From assembly GCA_002104905.1 (NCBI GenBank), contig MCFE01000091.1, forward strand, positions 1 through 64,000: DNA of 64,000 bases. Reading direction: 5' to 3'. A program made the translations under genes and the position numbers. The stretch's first letter is position 1, and the number at the start of each line of letters is the position of its first letter. This document shows, one piece after another, positions 35,151 through 50,546 of this stretch. This DNA is from Basidiobolus meristosporus CBS 931.73 (lineage: Eukaryota > Basidiobolomycota > Basidiobolomycetes > Basidiobolales > Basidiobolaceae). The notes beneath the pieces were generated by a model. The model ran no database searches. It had not been told where the DNA came from and saw only the letters and a program-made list of their open reading frames with translations.

Positions 35151-35490
35151 TATTGTATATTTTGTATTTACACCTAAATACTTTCATGAACTTGGTTGCT
35201 TGGATCCAAGTGTATGAGCTTTTACTTCCTAACAAAACTTCCGGTCAAGATTCATTTTGAATATTTCCACCAAAATGACAGGTACCCTGAATCAGATATT
35301 TCTCACTTTGTCCAAAAGACCTCAGACTTTGTGCACATGCCCTTGAGACCTTGAATACATTTTATGCTTTTTCTGCCTTCACCTTGTTAAAGTATGAACA
35401 CTACTTTTGAATGTAATAGGTCATTAAGTGAAAACCACACAATCTACTTGTTCTCCCAATCACTTCTAACACTTCAAAAACCCTCAGCAA
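35151..35490 (+). mobile_element. degenerate LTR copy
   Basis: Matches the LTR family along its length: CACCTAAATACTTTCATGAACTTGG, then ATATTTCCACCAAAATGACAGGTACC, then CATTAAGTGAAAACCACACAATCTACTTGTTCTCCCAATCACTTC. The terminal TG and CA ends are eroded and no target duplication remains, so it is an older copy. Confidence 0.65.
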
Positions 35491-36861
35491 CCTGTAGGAG
35501 TGGGAATCTACAATTTGGAGTGTATTTTTACTGGTATACCTATGGAGTAAGAGTAGAGTACCCCAGCTATTGATGGACTCGAATTGTTTAGTAATCTCAG
35601 CCACACACAATAAATTCTGAATAAGTTGACAATGCAAAGTTACCATGTATAAGAAGCAAAAGCCTTCAACAAGGGAGCCGTATTTTGCATATAAGATGTT
35701 TTTGCCATTATGAAGGACCATCCACTGGATATCATCTGGTTCATCTCCAATAATTCAGCCAGAAATGTTTAGATCAGAAATCCACATTTGACATTAACGA
35801 TCACCCAGTGGAGATGTCAAGATACCAGTAGAGGCCTCAGGATCTGCACAAGACACATATACCTCACAGCTTTTGATGCGGTTCTAAGCATCCCTACTTC
35901 ATGCATGTTGAGCAATAGCGCCTTCCTCCAAAATACCAAACTATCATCATATTTGCTAGGAACCCCTCTCCCCCAGCCACTGACATGCGAGTGCTCGAGT
36001 ATGCTGGAGATGATCTAAAGGAACGGAAGTGAATGGGGTGTAATGGGAAGGAGGGGTAAAGTTTCTCAGTCCTGGACCTCCCCTCCCCCTCAGCAGTTAA
36101 AATCATCAGTGTATCACACCTTTCTTGTATAGAAGTGAGCCAAATATTTGTGAAGTGGGACCCATTAACTCCGGGATGTTCCGGAATACACCTCATGCAG
36201 GAAACGCACTGACCCGGGCAAAATTACCGACCGGGGACTCTACCCACGGTAACATATCGGAAACGTCATCACCGAACCACACGGTAACATGGTAAACTCG
36301 GTGGCGTCCTGGGTGGATGGGGTCTGGGTATGTACCGAGCGGGTGTTCTTCAAATCCAAGTGATATGTTGGTTGCAAGGGGAAAAAGTCCCACGCTTGAT
36401 GGCTTGATTCAATCAAGTCCGAAAGCCGGACTCATGTCTTAGGTAATAAATGCTGCTTCTTCTTATGAACCTGTGGTCTCGGATGGATGCTGGTTGGTTT
36501 AGGGGCATCTGTAGGGTGATTGGCTATCCTTGATGGCTGTGCTACTATTATTGCACAGATACTGGGTTAGGGTTGCGGAGAGCGCAAGTATGGGTTATTG
36601 GTGGTTACCATGACTGCTTCTTCAATCCGAGCGCTGAGTGGTGGGGTCTCACATGTGAGGTTACTTTGTGCGCAGTGTTGTGACATGATATACGTATTCG
36701 AAAGTAAACATACAGATGCATCATGGTGCGTTGTTGTGCGTGGATGCGTGTAGTAAAGCTGAGGTTGCTTGGGCTGGAATTACTGTGGAAAGATGCTTTT
36801 ATTGTGCGCACATAAATGCTTTATACAGTTGTCATGAGTCAAGTTGCAATAAAGAAGGAAG
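35491..36861. other. intergenic, no gene seen
   Basis: No supported gene. ORFs at 35894-36196 and 36193-36393 (-) lack recognisable features. The end is the 3' flank of the aspartate aminotransferase gene. Confidence 0.45.
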
Positions 36862-39653
<2,792 letters not shown>

Positions 39654-42126
39654 ATGTTCGAGTTTTCTGTCTATAATACAGCTCTGAACTTCTTCTGGCT
39701 TGTTGTGAAAATCTTCTTCAGAGATATTAGCCAGAGAGGTGCGCATAAAATCCCAAAAGAAGGCCCCATCTTCTTTGTAGCCGCTCCTCACGCTAACCAG
39801 GTATTTTGGGTGGTAAACCGATCAAGCACACAGCCTTTGCTAATTCTCGGTAGTTCATGGATCCCCTTTTGTTGCTATTTCACAGTCCGCGTCCTATCAG
39901 CTTCTTGATGGCTGCTTCCTCAATGAAGCGCAAATACGTCGGAGCATTCGGGCGTTCCATCAATTCAAGTATGTGACAGGAAAGCATAATCGCGCCTCCC
40001 CGCATTGTTACACTTGCAGCAGAAAACGTGCTAACTGTTTGCGCTTTAATACTTTAGTTCCTGTGGAAAGAGCTATGGATCACGCTAAAAAGGGTTCCGG
40101 TACTATCCAATTAGTAGATCGCTACGCGGACCCGACTCGCATCACCGGAGTGGGAACCCACTTTAAATCCGAAATTGATAGTGGTGCCAGTATTGCTCTG
40201 CCCAACAATATCGGTGTCTCCGTTGTCCAGGAGGTCGTGTCGGACACCGAGCTTATTATCAAGAAAGAATTCAAGGAGCTTGAGGCACTCGAGCTACTCA
40301 CCGCCACTGAAGGGACTCCATACAAGATTGTACCCCATCTAGATCAGTCCAATGTGTATTCTGCTGTACACGAGCGCTTGAACAACAACGGATGCGTCGG
40401 CATCTTCCCTGAAGGAGGCTCCCACGATCGTACCGAGATGCTTCCATTGAAAGGTATTTACCTCATAAACCACACGATTTCATTGGTGTGTCGGTTACGA
40501 ATAGTAGAAATTTAGTGGGGATTGCCATCATGTCCCTTGGCGCCATGGTTGAAAACACCGATTTGGATGTCAAAATTGTCCCATGCGGTATGTACCCTTC
40601 TTCAAACAGCCAGCAGAAAGGACCCCTAAACAAGATGATGTTACGCAGGCTTGAACTACTTCCACCCCCATCGCTTCCGCTCCAGAGCAGTGGTGGAGTT
40701 CGGGGATCCCATTACTATTCCCCGCAATTTGGTCGAGAAATACAAAGAAGGTGGCACAAGCAAAAGAGAGGCCATTGGTGAGCTCATGAAGAGCGTATCG
40801 GATGGGCTAAGAAGCGTCACGATCAACACGCCGGATTATGAAACTTTAATGGTAGGCGTATGTGCAGCCACGCCTGTGTGTATGGTGATTTACGCTTTGT
40901 CTCCAGGTAATCCAAGCCGGCCGCCGCCTGTACAAGCCAGCCAACCAAAAGCTTCGCACCACCAAAGTGGTCGATCTTACTCGCAGATTTATCGCTGGCT
41001 ACCTGCATTTCCAGGACGAGCCCGCAGTGAAAGATATCCATGACCGTGTGCTTGCTTACAACAGACTTCTCAAGAGTTTTGGCATACGTGATCACCAGGT
41101 CAAGCGAATGGAGATGAGCTTCAGCCATGCTTTGGTGCTATTCATATGGAGGCTTATCAGCTTCATGTTCATGGCGTTGTTTGCTCTTCCCGGGTACGTG
41201 GTTCATTTTCTGCTCAGGCAGCCAGCGATCTAACCTTTCTCGAACTCCAGCGCTGTCTTGATCGCTCCGGTTATGTTCATTGCCAGATACATCAGTAAGA
41301 AAAAGGCTGCAGGTTAGTGGTGTAGCGGGAGTGATATGGGCGGGTTATTTACCTTGTTTCAAATACAGAGGCGCTCAAGAACTCCACAGTCAAGATCGCC
41401 GGCCGAGATGTGTTGGCAACTTGGAAAGTTTTGGTCGCTCTGGTGTTGCTCCCCACCTTCTATTGGATCTACGCTTTCATAGTGTTCTATATCGGGATCC
41501 GCAACAGCTGGTCTCTGGGCTGGAAGATCTTTGGACCCATCCTTACGTTCGTTTCCCTTCCTTTCATTAGCTACGCTAGTGTTCGCTTTGGCGAGACTGG
41601 CCTGGAGATTTTGAGGTATGTTTTCAGCCAACTGCCTGTATCGAGATCGAGATTGGTTTGCTAAGATCCATTCCTTTGCAGATCCATGCGCCCCTTGTTT
41701 TTGGCTTTGTTCCCTAGCGGAAGCCATGCCAAAACGCTTCCCATCATACGCGAGGAGTTGTCGAATGATATCACTGCTTTAATCAACGAATTTGGCCCCG
41801 AGGTGTTTCCCGATTTCGACCCTAGCAAGATTCAGTCTAGTGCTTCTGGAACCCCATCGGCCCCTGGTACTCCTCGCGGACTCCGTGGCTGGATCATGTC
41901 TCCCATTGAGTATCTTAACGACAGTATCTTTAGCTGGGAAAACGCCGATGAAGAGGGTTTCTTCAAGGGACGCTCCGGCAAATCCAGTGCTTCCAACAGC
42001 CATATCGATCTCCCTAGCCTTAACACCACTTCGGCCACTAAGCGCTTCGGCAATACTCTGGATGTTCATAGCAGCCAGCAAAAGGCTCCGGAATCTTCTG
42101 TTCCAGAAGACAAGAAGGATATCTAG
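39654..42126 (+). CDS. glycerol-3-phosphate/DHAP acyltransferase (Sct1/Gpt2 type)
   Basis: Nine exons: 39654-39800, 39854-39968, 40058-40453, 40516-40587, 40649-40851, 40907-41193, 41251-41312, 41369-41615 and 41682-42126, giving 657 residues. It performs the first acylation in glycerolipid synthesis at the ER. The acyltransferase blocks are PHANQFMDP (motif I His and Asp), FGRSINSIPVERAMD, GIFPEGGSHDRTEMLPLK (motif III) and the IVPCGLNYFHPHRFRSRAVVEFG block. Long hydrophobic segments follow near 400-430 and 480-540. The C-terminal about 130 residues are Ser/Thr/Pro-rich and polar, as in yeast Sct1/Gpt2, where that tail is phosphorylated. It is somewhat shorter than the yeast proteins (about 740-760). 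SCT1 versus GPT2 cannot be separated here. Confidence 0.94.
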
Positions 42127-42542
42127 ATCAGTCCCTCCCCCAATCCAAAGCATCGTCCATCCTCTTTTGAGCCCATCTTTAGATAGCAGTGTCTCTACCC
42201 ATGTATCTGCATTCATTTGTTTTAATACCATTAAACTGTTCTTCTCATGAGCTTGTTGTTCCTGACTTGCCCACGTGATTGCCCAATCCAATCGTGAATT
42301 CCGACGATTTAGGGTTTTGTCGGGTAGAATGCCAATGGAAGAATGTTGATCGTTCCTTAGTTGATAAGAATCCGATAAATAACTGTTAAATGGTTGATTA
42401 TTATTGATTCAATTCATCCCCAAAGAAGACGGGTTTTCACCTTGCATTTAGGAAACTGGTGTGATAAGTTACCAGTGGTTTCGCTTCTTGTTTCCCTTTC
42501 TCCATTGCTTATGTCACAAGAGTTCTGGCGAACAACCGAATA
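42127..42542. other. intergenic, no feature seen
   Basis: 3' flank of the acyltransferase and promoter of BST1, both on the plus strand. Nothing else is supported. Confidence 0.5.
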
Positions 42543-45500
42543 ATGACGAACAGCGACAAATCTAAGCCTGAACCTTATATACTAATAGATAGAAGAGCCT
42601 CCCCGTCCAAGACCCTTTTAGAGTTGAATAATCGCCGAATATTTAATTTATCTTGGCCAGTCATACTGGTGGCACTGGCCACATTAACATGCTTTGGGCT
42701 CGTTTTGGACTCCTTTCTGAATCATCAGCTTGATCCCAGAGGATGCGAGATGTCTTACATGCGCCCTGTTTTCTTGAAGCAGAATGATTTCAATCAATCT
42801 CATACAATATACACCAAAAAGTATGAACTTTATCTGTACCGTGAACATGGTTACGACCAAACCGTCTCGGTAAGCATTTCTCCACATCCTCTCCTCTCCT
42901 CAGTTACTAATGGATTCCCTGGTAACAGCCTAATGGAATACCTGTCCTGTTCATTCCTGGTAATGCTGGTAGTTATAAGCAAGTGCGTTCCATCGCTTCA
43001 GGAGCCGCCGAGCTGTACTATGACACAATAGCTCGTCAGGAAGGAGCAGTGAAGAACGGCGTTTTGAATCTGGATTTCTTTTCAGGTAACAATAGAGAAT
43101 GCCCGGCTGTTTTCCCTAAAGGTTACTGAACAATGGCCAAATTTCTAGTGGATTTTAACGAAGAGCTTACTGCTCTGCATGGGCACTCTCTTCTTGAGCA
43201 AGCTGAGTATGTGAACGATGCGATTCGATATATCCTTGCGCTATACCAGGGGCGGAATTCCTACCCAACATATCCCGCCGCCCAATTTCCAATCCCAAAG
43301 TCGGTTCTTATCATTGGCCATTCCATGGGCGGTGTAGTTGCCAGAACCTTGATTACCATGCCTAATTATCTGGAAGACTCCATCAACACGATCCTGACTT
43401 TAGCCACGCCCCATATGGCACCTCCAGCGCCGTTCGAGAGAGTTGGGACAAATGTCTATTCTCGCATCGCAGAATACTGGAAATCTGGATATGCAAACGA
43501 GACCACGTCCAGTGCTTTCGAAAACATGGCCTTGATATCTGTGGCAGGCGGGAACCATGATACCATGATCTCATCAGACCTTGCCGATATTAGTCCAGTT
43601 GTTCCTCCTTCCAACGGATTCACAGTATTCACCACAACCATACCTGATGTCTGGCTCACCATGGATCACCAATGTATTCTTTGGTGTGCAGAGATTGTGC
43701 GCACGGTGTCGAAAACTCTTTTATCAGTGGTCGATGCCAGAGAACCTGGCCAAACCAAGCGTATTGATGAGCGGATGTTCGAGTTCAGAAGAAATTTACT
43801 TAGTGGGTTGGAGACGGACCTGATTCACCAGTTGGTTGACAATTCGAAAGGTAGATAGCGTACATTGTATATCTCTGGCCCACTCTCTAAATCTTGTATG
43901 CATAGATACCTCTACACTCATTGATCTCAACGCCACTTTGCACGAAATGGTCCCTATCGAGAAGCGACTTGTGCTTGGCGGAAGAAAGAACGACTCGAAA
44001 ACTTACCCGATGCTTTATCTTCACGACATTTCAGCTTGCAACTCTTCTTTTGCGCTTCTTACTAATCGGAAGCCTGGCAAGCACAACTTTTTCAACATTC
44101 TTCTGTGCAAAGGCACTGACCAGACGGAGGCCATCGATTGTCTGGATATTTCTCACGTCGCTGCTCCGCTTCCTGGGGACTCCCAGCAAGGAAGCAACGG
44201 GCGCGTGTGGTTCATGGATTTGGATGCTGATATGTTACGCCCTTACACCTACATCGGCGTGAATCACAGTCGCGGTGGTTACTGGAGCTCTGATGAGTAC
44301 CTATCAGCAGAATTCTATCATCCAGAGGAGAACAGGATCGACATCAAGTTCTCTCTCTTCCACCTATTCGAAAGCATTGAAGTCACCCCTTTCCCAAGAA
44401 GAAAGACACTGTACAACACACTCCACATTGAAATCGAAGAAAGTCCCCTGCTTGCATACCGTATGTCGGTCACCCCGCTCAACAGCAACCAAGACTCGGC
44501 TCAACCGAGTTTATTCCCGCCAATGATCCGCCAATACTCGTCCTCGCCTATGCACGAGTCGAAATTCTGGTACAATGCCAGCGAAGCCAACGTTAATTAT
44601 CACGGACCTAGTCCTTTCGCTATGATGCAGCCCTCCCTACTGCAGCCTTTTGTACGTCCGGCTTGGAAGGGCGTGGAGTTCCAATTCTGGGTAGATCCAG
44701 ACACGAACAGTCAATACAAGGTGGAATTCTGGCTGGACTGGTACGGCAGTCTCGGAAGAACGTTCAAAAGATGCGACATGGTTGTTGCCGCGTTCCCCTT
44801 CTTAATCATCATCAAGTTGTTCCAGATCCAATTCTCATTCTGGAATAAGAATGGTAGGGATGGTTTTAGATATATTCAACTTCTTCCAATGTTTCTCACA
44901 TGTTCGCATCATGGTAGGCGTGTTTCCAACATTTGGCCACGTTCTGAAGCTGTTCATTAGAATCCATCTGTGGAAATATGTGATTCTCGTCTCAATGCTG
45001 GGTATTGTTCAATCGATATTGCTGCCATTGCTTCAAAGCGCCTCCCTTCTCTCACTGGAAGCCCTGCCCATCAACATCAACGGAATCCTTGTTGGCGACA
45101 GAGGCTCGATTTTGTGGATACTCAACCCACTCTTTTTAGTAATGGCGGTGGGTATCGTGATTGTCATTTGGCTATTGATCACCTTGGTTATCATTATTAT
45201 CTCCGAAATCTCCGGCTTCGTTGAGAAGCGGATTCCAGGGCTGGCTGGGTTTATCAGCAGGTATGTGTGTGTGTGTGTGGTTGTTTGCGTTCAATGAATT
45301 CGCCTCTGATACGGATGCATTGTAGACCAAATGAATCCGATGCCAAACGAGTGAAGCGTCGTGTGATCACTACAGTCATTTTGTTCCTGTTGGTATCTAC
45401 GTTTGTTCCTTTCCAGTTTGCCTATTGTAGCGCTTTCTTGGTGCAACTCTTTTCATGCGTCCGTTCGATGCTACGTGCCAAGAGCTCGGTAACGATTTCG

Positions 45501-46058
45501 ATGCCACGTGTTTCACATAGGAGTCGTACTAAACCGAACTTTTTCAACCAGAACAAGGGAAAAGACTCCGCGCAAGCACTATGGGATCGCTATCATTACC
45601 AGTCAAGCATGCTGCTGCTAATGTTCACTCTGCTTCCATACAACATCCCAGTGCTTGTTGTATGGATTCGAAATCTGGCTGCCCACTGGTTTATCCAAGC
45701 GCCTGCGGATCATAGTCTTTTTGCGATTGCCCCCATCATGGTGTACGTCGAAATGACCATCAACAAGATGCTTCCGCGCTCTTCAGAGAGGTAACATTTA
45801 CTGGGCTTCTGGCCAAGTGACGAATTTGCTGATTAACAATTACCATTGTGCAGGGTTTCCGACTGGACTCGCTATCTAGTCAATGCGATTGTTGGCTTCA
45901 CTCTGTTGTACGGGGTTCGATTCCCGTACATGTTGCATTACATTGCCAATGGCTTTGCGCTCTGGCTGGTAGGGCTATATCTTAGCCACTCTAACACCGT
46001 CCAGAAGTTGATTGAAAAGTTTCTGGGCTCATGGGTCAACACCAAGAAGCGTTCCTAA
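42543..46058 (+). CDS. BST1: GPI inositol-deacylase (Bst1/PGAP1)
   Basis: Seven exons: 42543-42869, 42929-43085, 43149-43850, 43906-44853, 44918-45260, 45326-45790 and 45854-46058, giving 1048 residues (yeast Bst1 is 1029). It removes the acyl chain from the inositol of GPI anchors in the ER, which allows export of GPI proteins. One N-terminal membrane segment lies about 40-60. The lipase domain has [16 protein letters not shown] and the Ser elbow [12 protein letters not shown] with Ser220. A lumenal beta-rich domain follows. The C-terminal third (from about 780) has several hydrophobic helices ending in KKRS. A (GT)n run sits at the start of intron 5. Joins keep phase throughout. Confidence 0.95.
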
Positions 46059-46483
46059 TCAATGTATTTCCAACTATCCGACCGACTTCATAGTTGCCGA
46101 ACATACATTATGTACAAATCCATCTGCCATCATCCCACGTCAAGCTCATCTCCCGAGCGATGGTTTGGACACGCACCTGACACGCACCTCCTATGACCTT
46201 TATTGCTGCACCTTCTGCCTGTTTTCATCACAATCGGTAGTAAATAATTCCAAGTAGTTCCTTTCTCTAATGCCATCTTGACGTACGCATGTATCCCATC
46301 CCCTCTTAATCTCTTTTGAATATAGTCGAGCATTGATCTAGAGAGAATATAGTTGGATGAATGCCACCCTATGGGCTATCAAAAGTTTATCACTCTTATT
46401 AAAATATACTTGATAAGCAACCTCTATGTTTTGAGCGTTAGCTTGTGTCGATTGTGTGTGCAAATATACAATTCAAGTGGAAC

Positions 46484-47359
46484 TCAATAAAACTTCACGC
46501 CCATATCGTCGCTGTTGGTACCGGTCAACGTCTGCGCCTTCCCTTGGTCGATCAGGATTTTCAATGCTCTTTGGAATAGCACGTCATCAAGCCCATGGAA
46601 TTCTACGGTAAGCTCCACTTAGTATGTGTAGCATACAGAGAAGACAGCGGCTATACACTACCTAAACCTTCAGTGTTTTCCCCGTGTAGCACCTCGAATA
46701 CCGTAAGGACAGTATTGGTCAGCCCATTTTCTTTAACCTAGTATTCACGAGCAGTTAGAACTCGGCGCGTAGAGACCAGGTGAGGACTAGCAGCGACATA
46801 CCCAGCCATATATCATATTGGCCCATTCCTCTGGCTTTCGCCAGTATATGAGAGCGCTTGACTTTTGAGTGGTTGGTGGCAACCATTCAGCCATGCCTGT
46901 AGTGTTTAGAATTGTAGGAACTCGGTCAGCGGGTGACTAGCCAACAGTAATATTCGTCGGCAACGTTAAACAGACCTTGCTTCACCAATTCGTCTATTAT
47001 TGTTTGCAGAGTGGCCAGGCCCAATTTCCCTATTACCTTGGTTAGATTGAAGACCAACACATATCTTCACGATAGACATCTCCTACGGTTTATCTTGGTG
47101 TTGTTGAACAATTCTCCATTTAGTTCATTTGTCAACTCTAATACGCAACGCTTGTGATGGCGGTAGTAGGATAGGATTAAGGTGCTCCATAGTTGAATCT
47201 GATGCTGCCAGGTTGACTGTGTGGGTTGTTGTCTATAACGAGATTACGTAAGTAAGGTAGCGATCATACTGCCGTTTCAGCGACAAAATCGACATACGTG
47301 AAGAAGGGCGGGAAGTCGTGGATTGAAGGGAAGACGAAGGCTTGGCAAGAGGATTTCAT
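46484..47359 (-). CDS. VPS25: ESCRT-II subunit Vps25
   Basis: Six exons: 47359-47298, 47232-47087, 47029-46976, 46896-46802, 46737-46662 and 46602-46484, giving 183 residues (human 176). No long open frame exists; the gene appears only after splicing. Family blocks in order: the N-terminal PPF motif IHDFPPFFT that contacts other ESCRT-II subunits, WQHQIQLWSTLILSYYRHH, LFNNTKINRKLGLATLQTIIDELVKQG, the winged-helix piece ALIYWRKPEEWANMIYGWV, TVFEVLHGENTE and FHGLDDVLFQRALKIL, ending MGVKFY. It sorts ubiquitinated cargo at endosomes. The fifth donor is ambiguous (46661 or 46667, both in frame). It is head to head with the coiled-coil gene. Confidence 0.92.
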
Positions 47360-47738
47360 GACACTAGCGATGCGACCTTCTGGTATGTTTGTAAGGGACT
47401 GAGAGGCGTCAATTCTTGATTTGCCAACACATAGGAACTGGATGGATTTATTCCAATATGGATTTTTCAACTCGGGTTAACCATATTTATTTGGTTAGCA
47501 ATATAAGCCTCCAGAGACATCAGCGAGGGAAGCAAGGGAGATGTCCTAAATATATGCTCACAGGGCCAATTCATCCACTCCGATTGTTTACCTATTCGTT
47601 TGTTGATCCTGCAAGATCATTTAATAAAATGCCAAGTGTCGTTGTGGCCAATTTTTCCGTCGACACTGATTATTTTAATTTGAGAAGGATGTGCGGTGAA
47701 GGCCTTCTTGGTATACTTTCTTCCCTGATCCTTACAAA
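47360..47738. promoter_or_regulatory. shared divergent promoter, VPS25 / tail-anchored protein
   Basis: A 379-bp interval between two head-to-head start codons. No operator is recognised. Confidence 0.45.
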
Positions 47739-48447
47739 ATGGTGAATATCCTGACCGCACCCACTCCCGCGAGGAATCCCATGCACAAAACTTTGGTCAT
47801 CTCTACACCCATGAAGCTGATACCACGAGACTTCAAAGAGAGCGCTGACGAGCTAGCCAACGAATTTCGAACCCTCGGCCAAGAAAAGCAGGACTTGACC
47901 CAAAAGCTAGAGATTCTGACCGCACAACAGAAAGTAGGAGCCACCTGGAAAGGTTTCCTTGTGGAAAGTTCTAGTAATCATGTCTAACACCCTACATAGA
48001 TATCCGAGGAGAAAACCGACGAGATTCTGCAGTTGGAACAAAGCTTGACGGACATGAAGGAGAAGATCCTGGCGTTCAAAACCATGTTTACCCAAGGTAT
48101 CCCTTGTCTTACTACACCCACCTATCAGTCGACGAAGAGCCGTTGAAGTTTATACGAATCCATTCTAGTGAAACAAGAGATCCACGAAAAGAATAGGACC
48201 ATCCACGAGAAAGAGCAAAAGTGGTTGGAATTGAAGACATTGTGCGAAGAACTCGAGCGGCGTGAACATGAACTGTCGAGAAAAGTCCGGAAGCCTTCCG
48301 CCAACACGGTAAGCACCACCACTTGCGACCGGCCACCGTTCAAGGACTAACCGTTTGTTTCAGTGGAGGTCTGTACTGCTGAAGGTCCTCATAGTGTGCC
48401 TGCTTTTCATTTTCACCAACATTTACGTGGCTCAGTATTTCATTTGA
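47739..48447 (+). CDS. tail-anchored coiled-coil protein, function unknown
   Basis: Four exons: 47739-47933, 48000-48096, 48169-48308 and 48364-48447, giving 171 residues. After a polar start of about 30 residues, residues 30-140 are almost uninterrupted charged helix with heptads (DFKESADELANEFRTLGQEK, QLEQSLTDMKEKILAFK, EELERREHELSRKVRK), a long coiled coil. The last exon encodes a single hydrophobic segment, residues 149-168, ending four residues from the C-terminus: a tail anchor. The plan is that of a SNARE- or golgin-like tether or organelle adaptor, but I find no SNARE zero-layer residue and no named family. Its promoter is shared with VPS25. Confidence 0.8.
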
Positions 48448-48722
48448 TGCCTCTTCAGCAACCTCTGTGTTCTATATTGAATGTAAACGCACACATGCAG
48501 AATCGAATTGTTTATATAGGGATCGGGATTCCTTGAATAAAGATATAGGAGCGTTTTTCACATCGGGACTCCTCGGTTTGACCAATGTACACAACAGACT
48601 AGCTCAACATCCATGGTATTTCGTACAAACAGGAAAATCAATTAAAAGTGAGGTCTAGATTAATACGCGCGAGTCAATGCAACGAATGAGGTTTGCTCTA
48701 ATTAACAGGGGAGATATACAAG

Positions 48723-50058
48723 CTAGAAAGCGTCGGATATTTCACGCTCCTTGATCTCATGCATGAGGTTGATGGCCTGGTGAATAACCTAATGGAAAAC
48801 TCTCGTGAGCACTTGGAAACCCATGCGTCGACATCAAGCTGTCCCTACCTGGTCCACATCCAGCTCCGGTAGGCGCAACAACAGAGCTCTGATCTCGGAA
48901 TGCTCAAGCTCCTCGAGGTTTTCTTTGTAGTACTTCAGCATGGCTGTTTGGACTTGGTTAATGGCAGGCCAACTCAAACCCGATGCGTGAACACTTACAG
49001 ATACACACGTACATGTGCAGCTCGAGGAAGTCGTTGCTCGAAAAGTACGTGTCCCACAATCTGAATAGGCACTCCAGGGGCAATTCCTTGGCCAGAAGAT
49101 GGAGTAGCCACGAAGTGGCCCACTCGTTTAGATCCACCTCTTCCTCCTGGAAATAATTGTACCTTTGGAAGCTCGATGTAAGGCGTTACGCTGCGTGCAT
49201 CTCGTCATTGAGCATGGATGTTGGGTAAAAAGGATACAGATCGGGGATCGCTGTGCGGAAGAGAGTCAAGAACTTGGCCACTATTTCATTGACTCCACAC
49301 TCCTCCAAATGCTCGCCTACGTTACAAACTCAGTCATTGCGGTGGTTCAAGCGAGTGGCCACGTGTACTCACTCAGGATGTTCATCAAGCGCTCGAAGCA
49401 GAAGTACACTTCGGACTCATCGTCAATGGTCTCTACGAATGGACCACACAACGATACCAACGCGGGTGAATAATCCACAGTCTTATTCCGGTTCAGATAG
49501 GCAGAGATGACGTTCTCAAAGGTGGCAAGTTTGCTACTGTTTGTGGGAATACCCATCTTACGACAATACCGGGATACCTCACCATGGATACGCTTGGATG
49601 ATTCTGCATTCTCCTTATCCATCAGCTGGTATTCCTCAGCACGAGCTTTTATACTGGACATCTCGTGAGCTGCAAAGAAGGAACGTTCAGCACGTCAGTC
49701 GACTTCGCATGCAACAGGCGCACTTACATCTGTCTGCTTGCTCAATACCAAGAAGGAACTTCCACACTTCCTATTCAGGAAGAAGAGAATAGTTTAGCAA
49801 GAGTGATTTGAGTTGGATAGGGCGCAGCGCTAATATCCTTCGAAATCAAACTATGGGGAAAGAGTGGAATAGGTTGCGTACCCCTCTGACTTCAGGTGGG
49901 ATGCCGTGCCGTGAAGAGCGGCGTAATTTCCCCAAATCCACGTACATCTCGGCATTCAAGATTTCCTCGAATTCGCCGAGAGTGTCCAGGATGTAGGAGA
50001 GCTTATCCCTTCTCGGTCTGGGAGATGGTGGGATGGTGGGTGCGTAGTACTGAATCAT
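48723..50058 (-). CDS. TBC-domain protein, atypical glutamine-finger site
   Basis: Seven exons: 50058-49882, 49770-49728, 49669-49373, 49316-49238, 49162-48999, 48943-48849 and 48788-48723, giving 306 residues. It starts RHGIPPEVRGEVWKFLLGI, the usual TBC opening. IHGEVSR stands where IxxDxxR (arginine finger) is expected. AYLNRNKTVDYSPALVSLC stands where YxQG (glutamine finger) is expected, so Gln is absent. WATSWLLHLLAKELPLECLFRLWDTYF is the typical TBC C-terminal half. Active TBC proteins stimulate Rab GTP hydrolysis with both fingers. With Arg kept and Gln replaced, activity may be weak or different. The intron between 49237 and 49163 uses the donor at 49237; a nearer GT would leave an intron of only 27 nt. 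Confidence 0.88.
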
Positions 50059-50546
50059 ACAGGAAAGTGCACGATACTCGAGGGTGCGTTCAGGTAGTGA
50101 AAAGAGAGAAATTCCCGAATTCCCAAATTCCCAAATCCAGGTAGTCGTAAGAAATTTTTCTCAATCCGCTTAAACGGATGCTATGGTCAAGTTGGACCCG
50201 AGATAAGATAGTTGATTAAGAGGCGTTTGGGGAGATTCGGTTCCACAATATATGTATGGTCGTTATCCAATGAGCACCATACTCCCTCACAGGCACTGAT
50301 AAAATACGCACACACACGCACACACACTCCCGTCAACAGTTCTCATTCAAATCTTCTTGAGGCCTACAAGAAGCCTACAGACACGGCCAATGCTCATGAA
50401 AATTATCGAGGATGTCGAAATCCATCTGGGAATCCCAGCTCTCTCATTGGCTGATGAAAAATCCTTTATAAGATCCGTCCGGTTCGATTTGGGCCTTCCT
50501 TTTGCGTTTACATTCGAACTTTCGCTTGTGAACGAACTTATACAAT
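50059..50546. promoter_or_regulatory. shared divergent promoter, TBC gene / RPS1
   Basis: 488 bp between head-to-head genes. It contains a CACACA-type microsatellite (about 50308-50327). The ORF at 50357-50566 runs into RPS1 exon 1 and is not credible. Confidence 0.45.

Noticed and set aside
45911-45926. tRNA B-box-like GGTTCGATTCC
   Set aside because: It lies inside a BST1 exon coding GVRFP and has no A box upstream.
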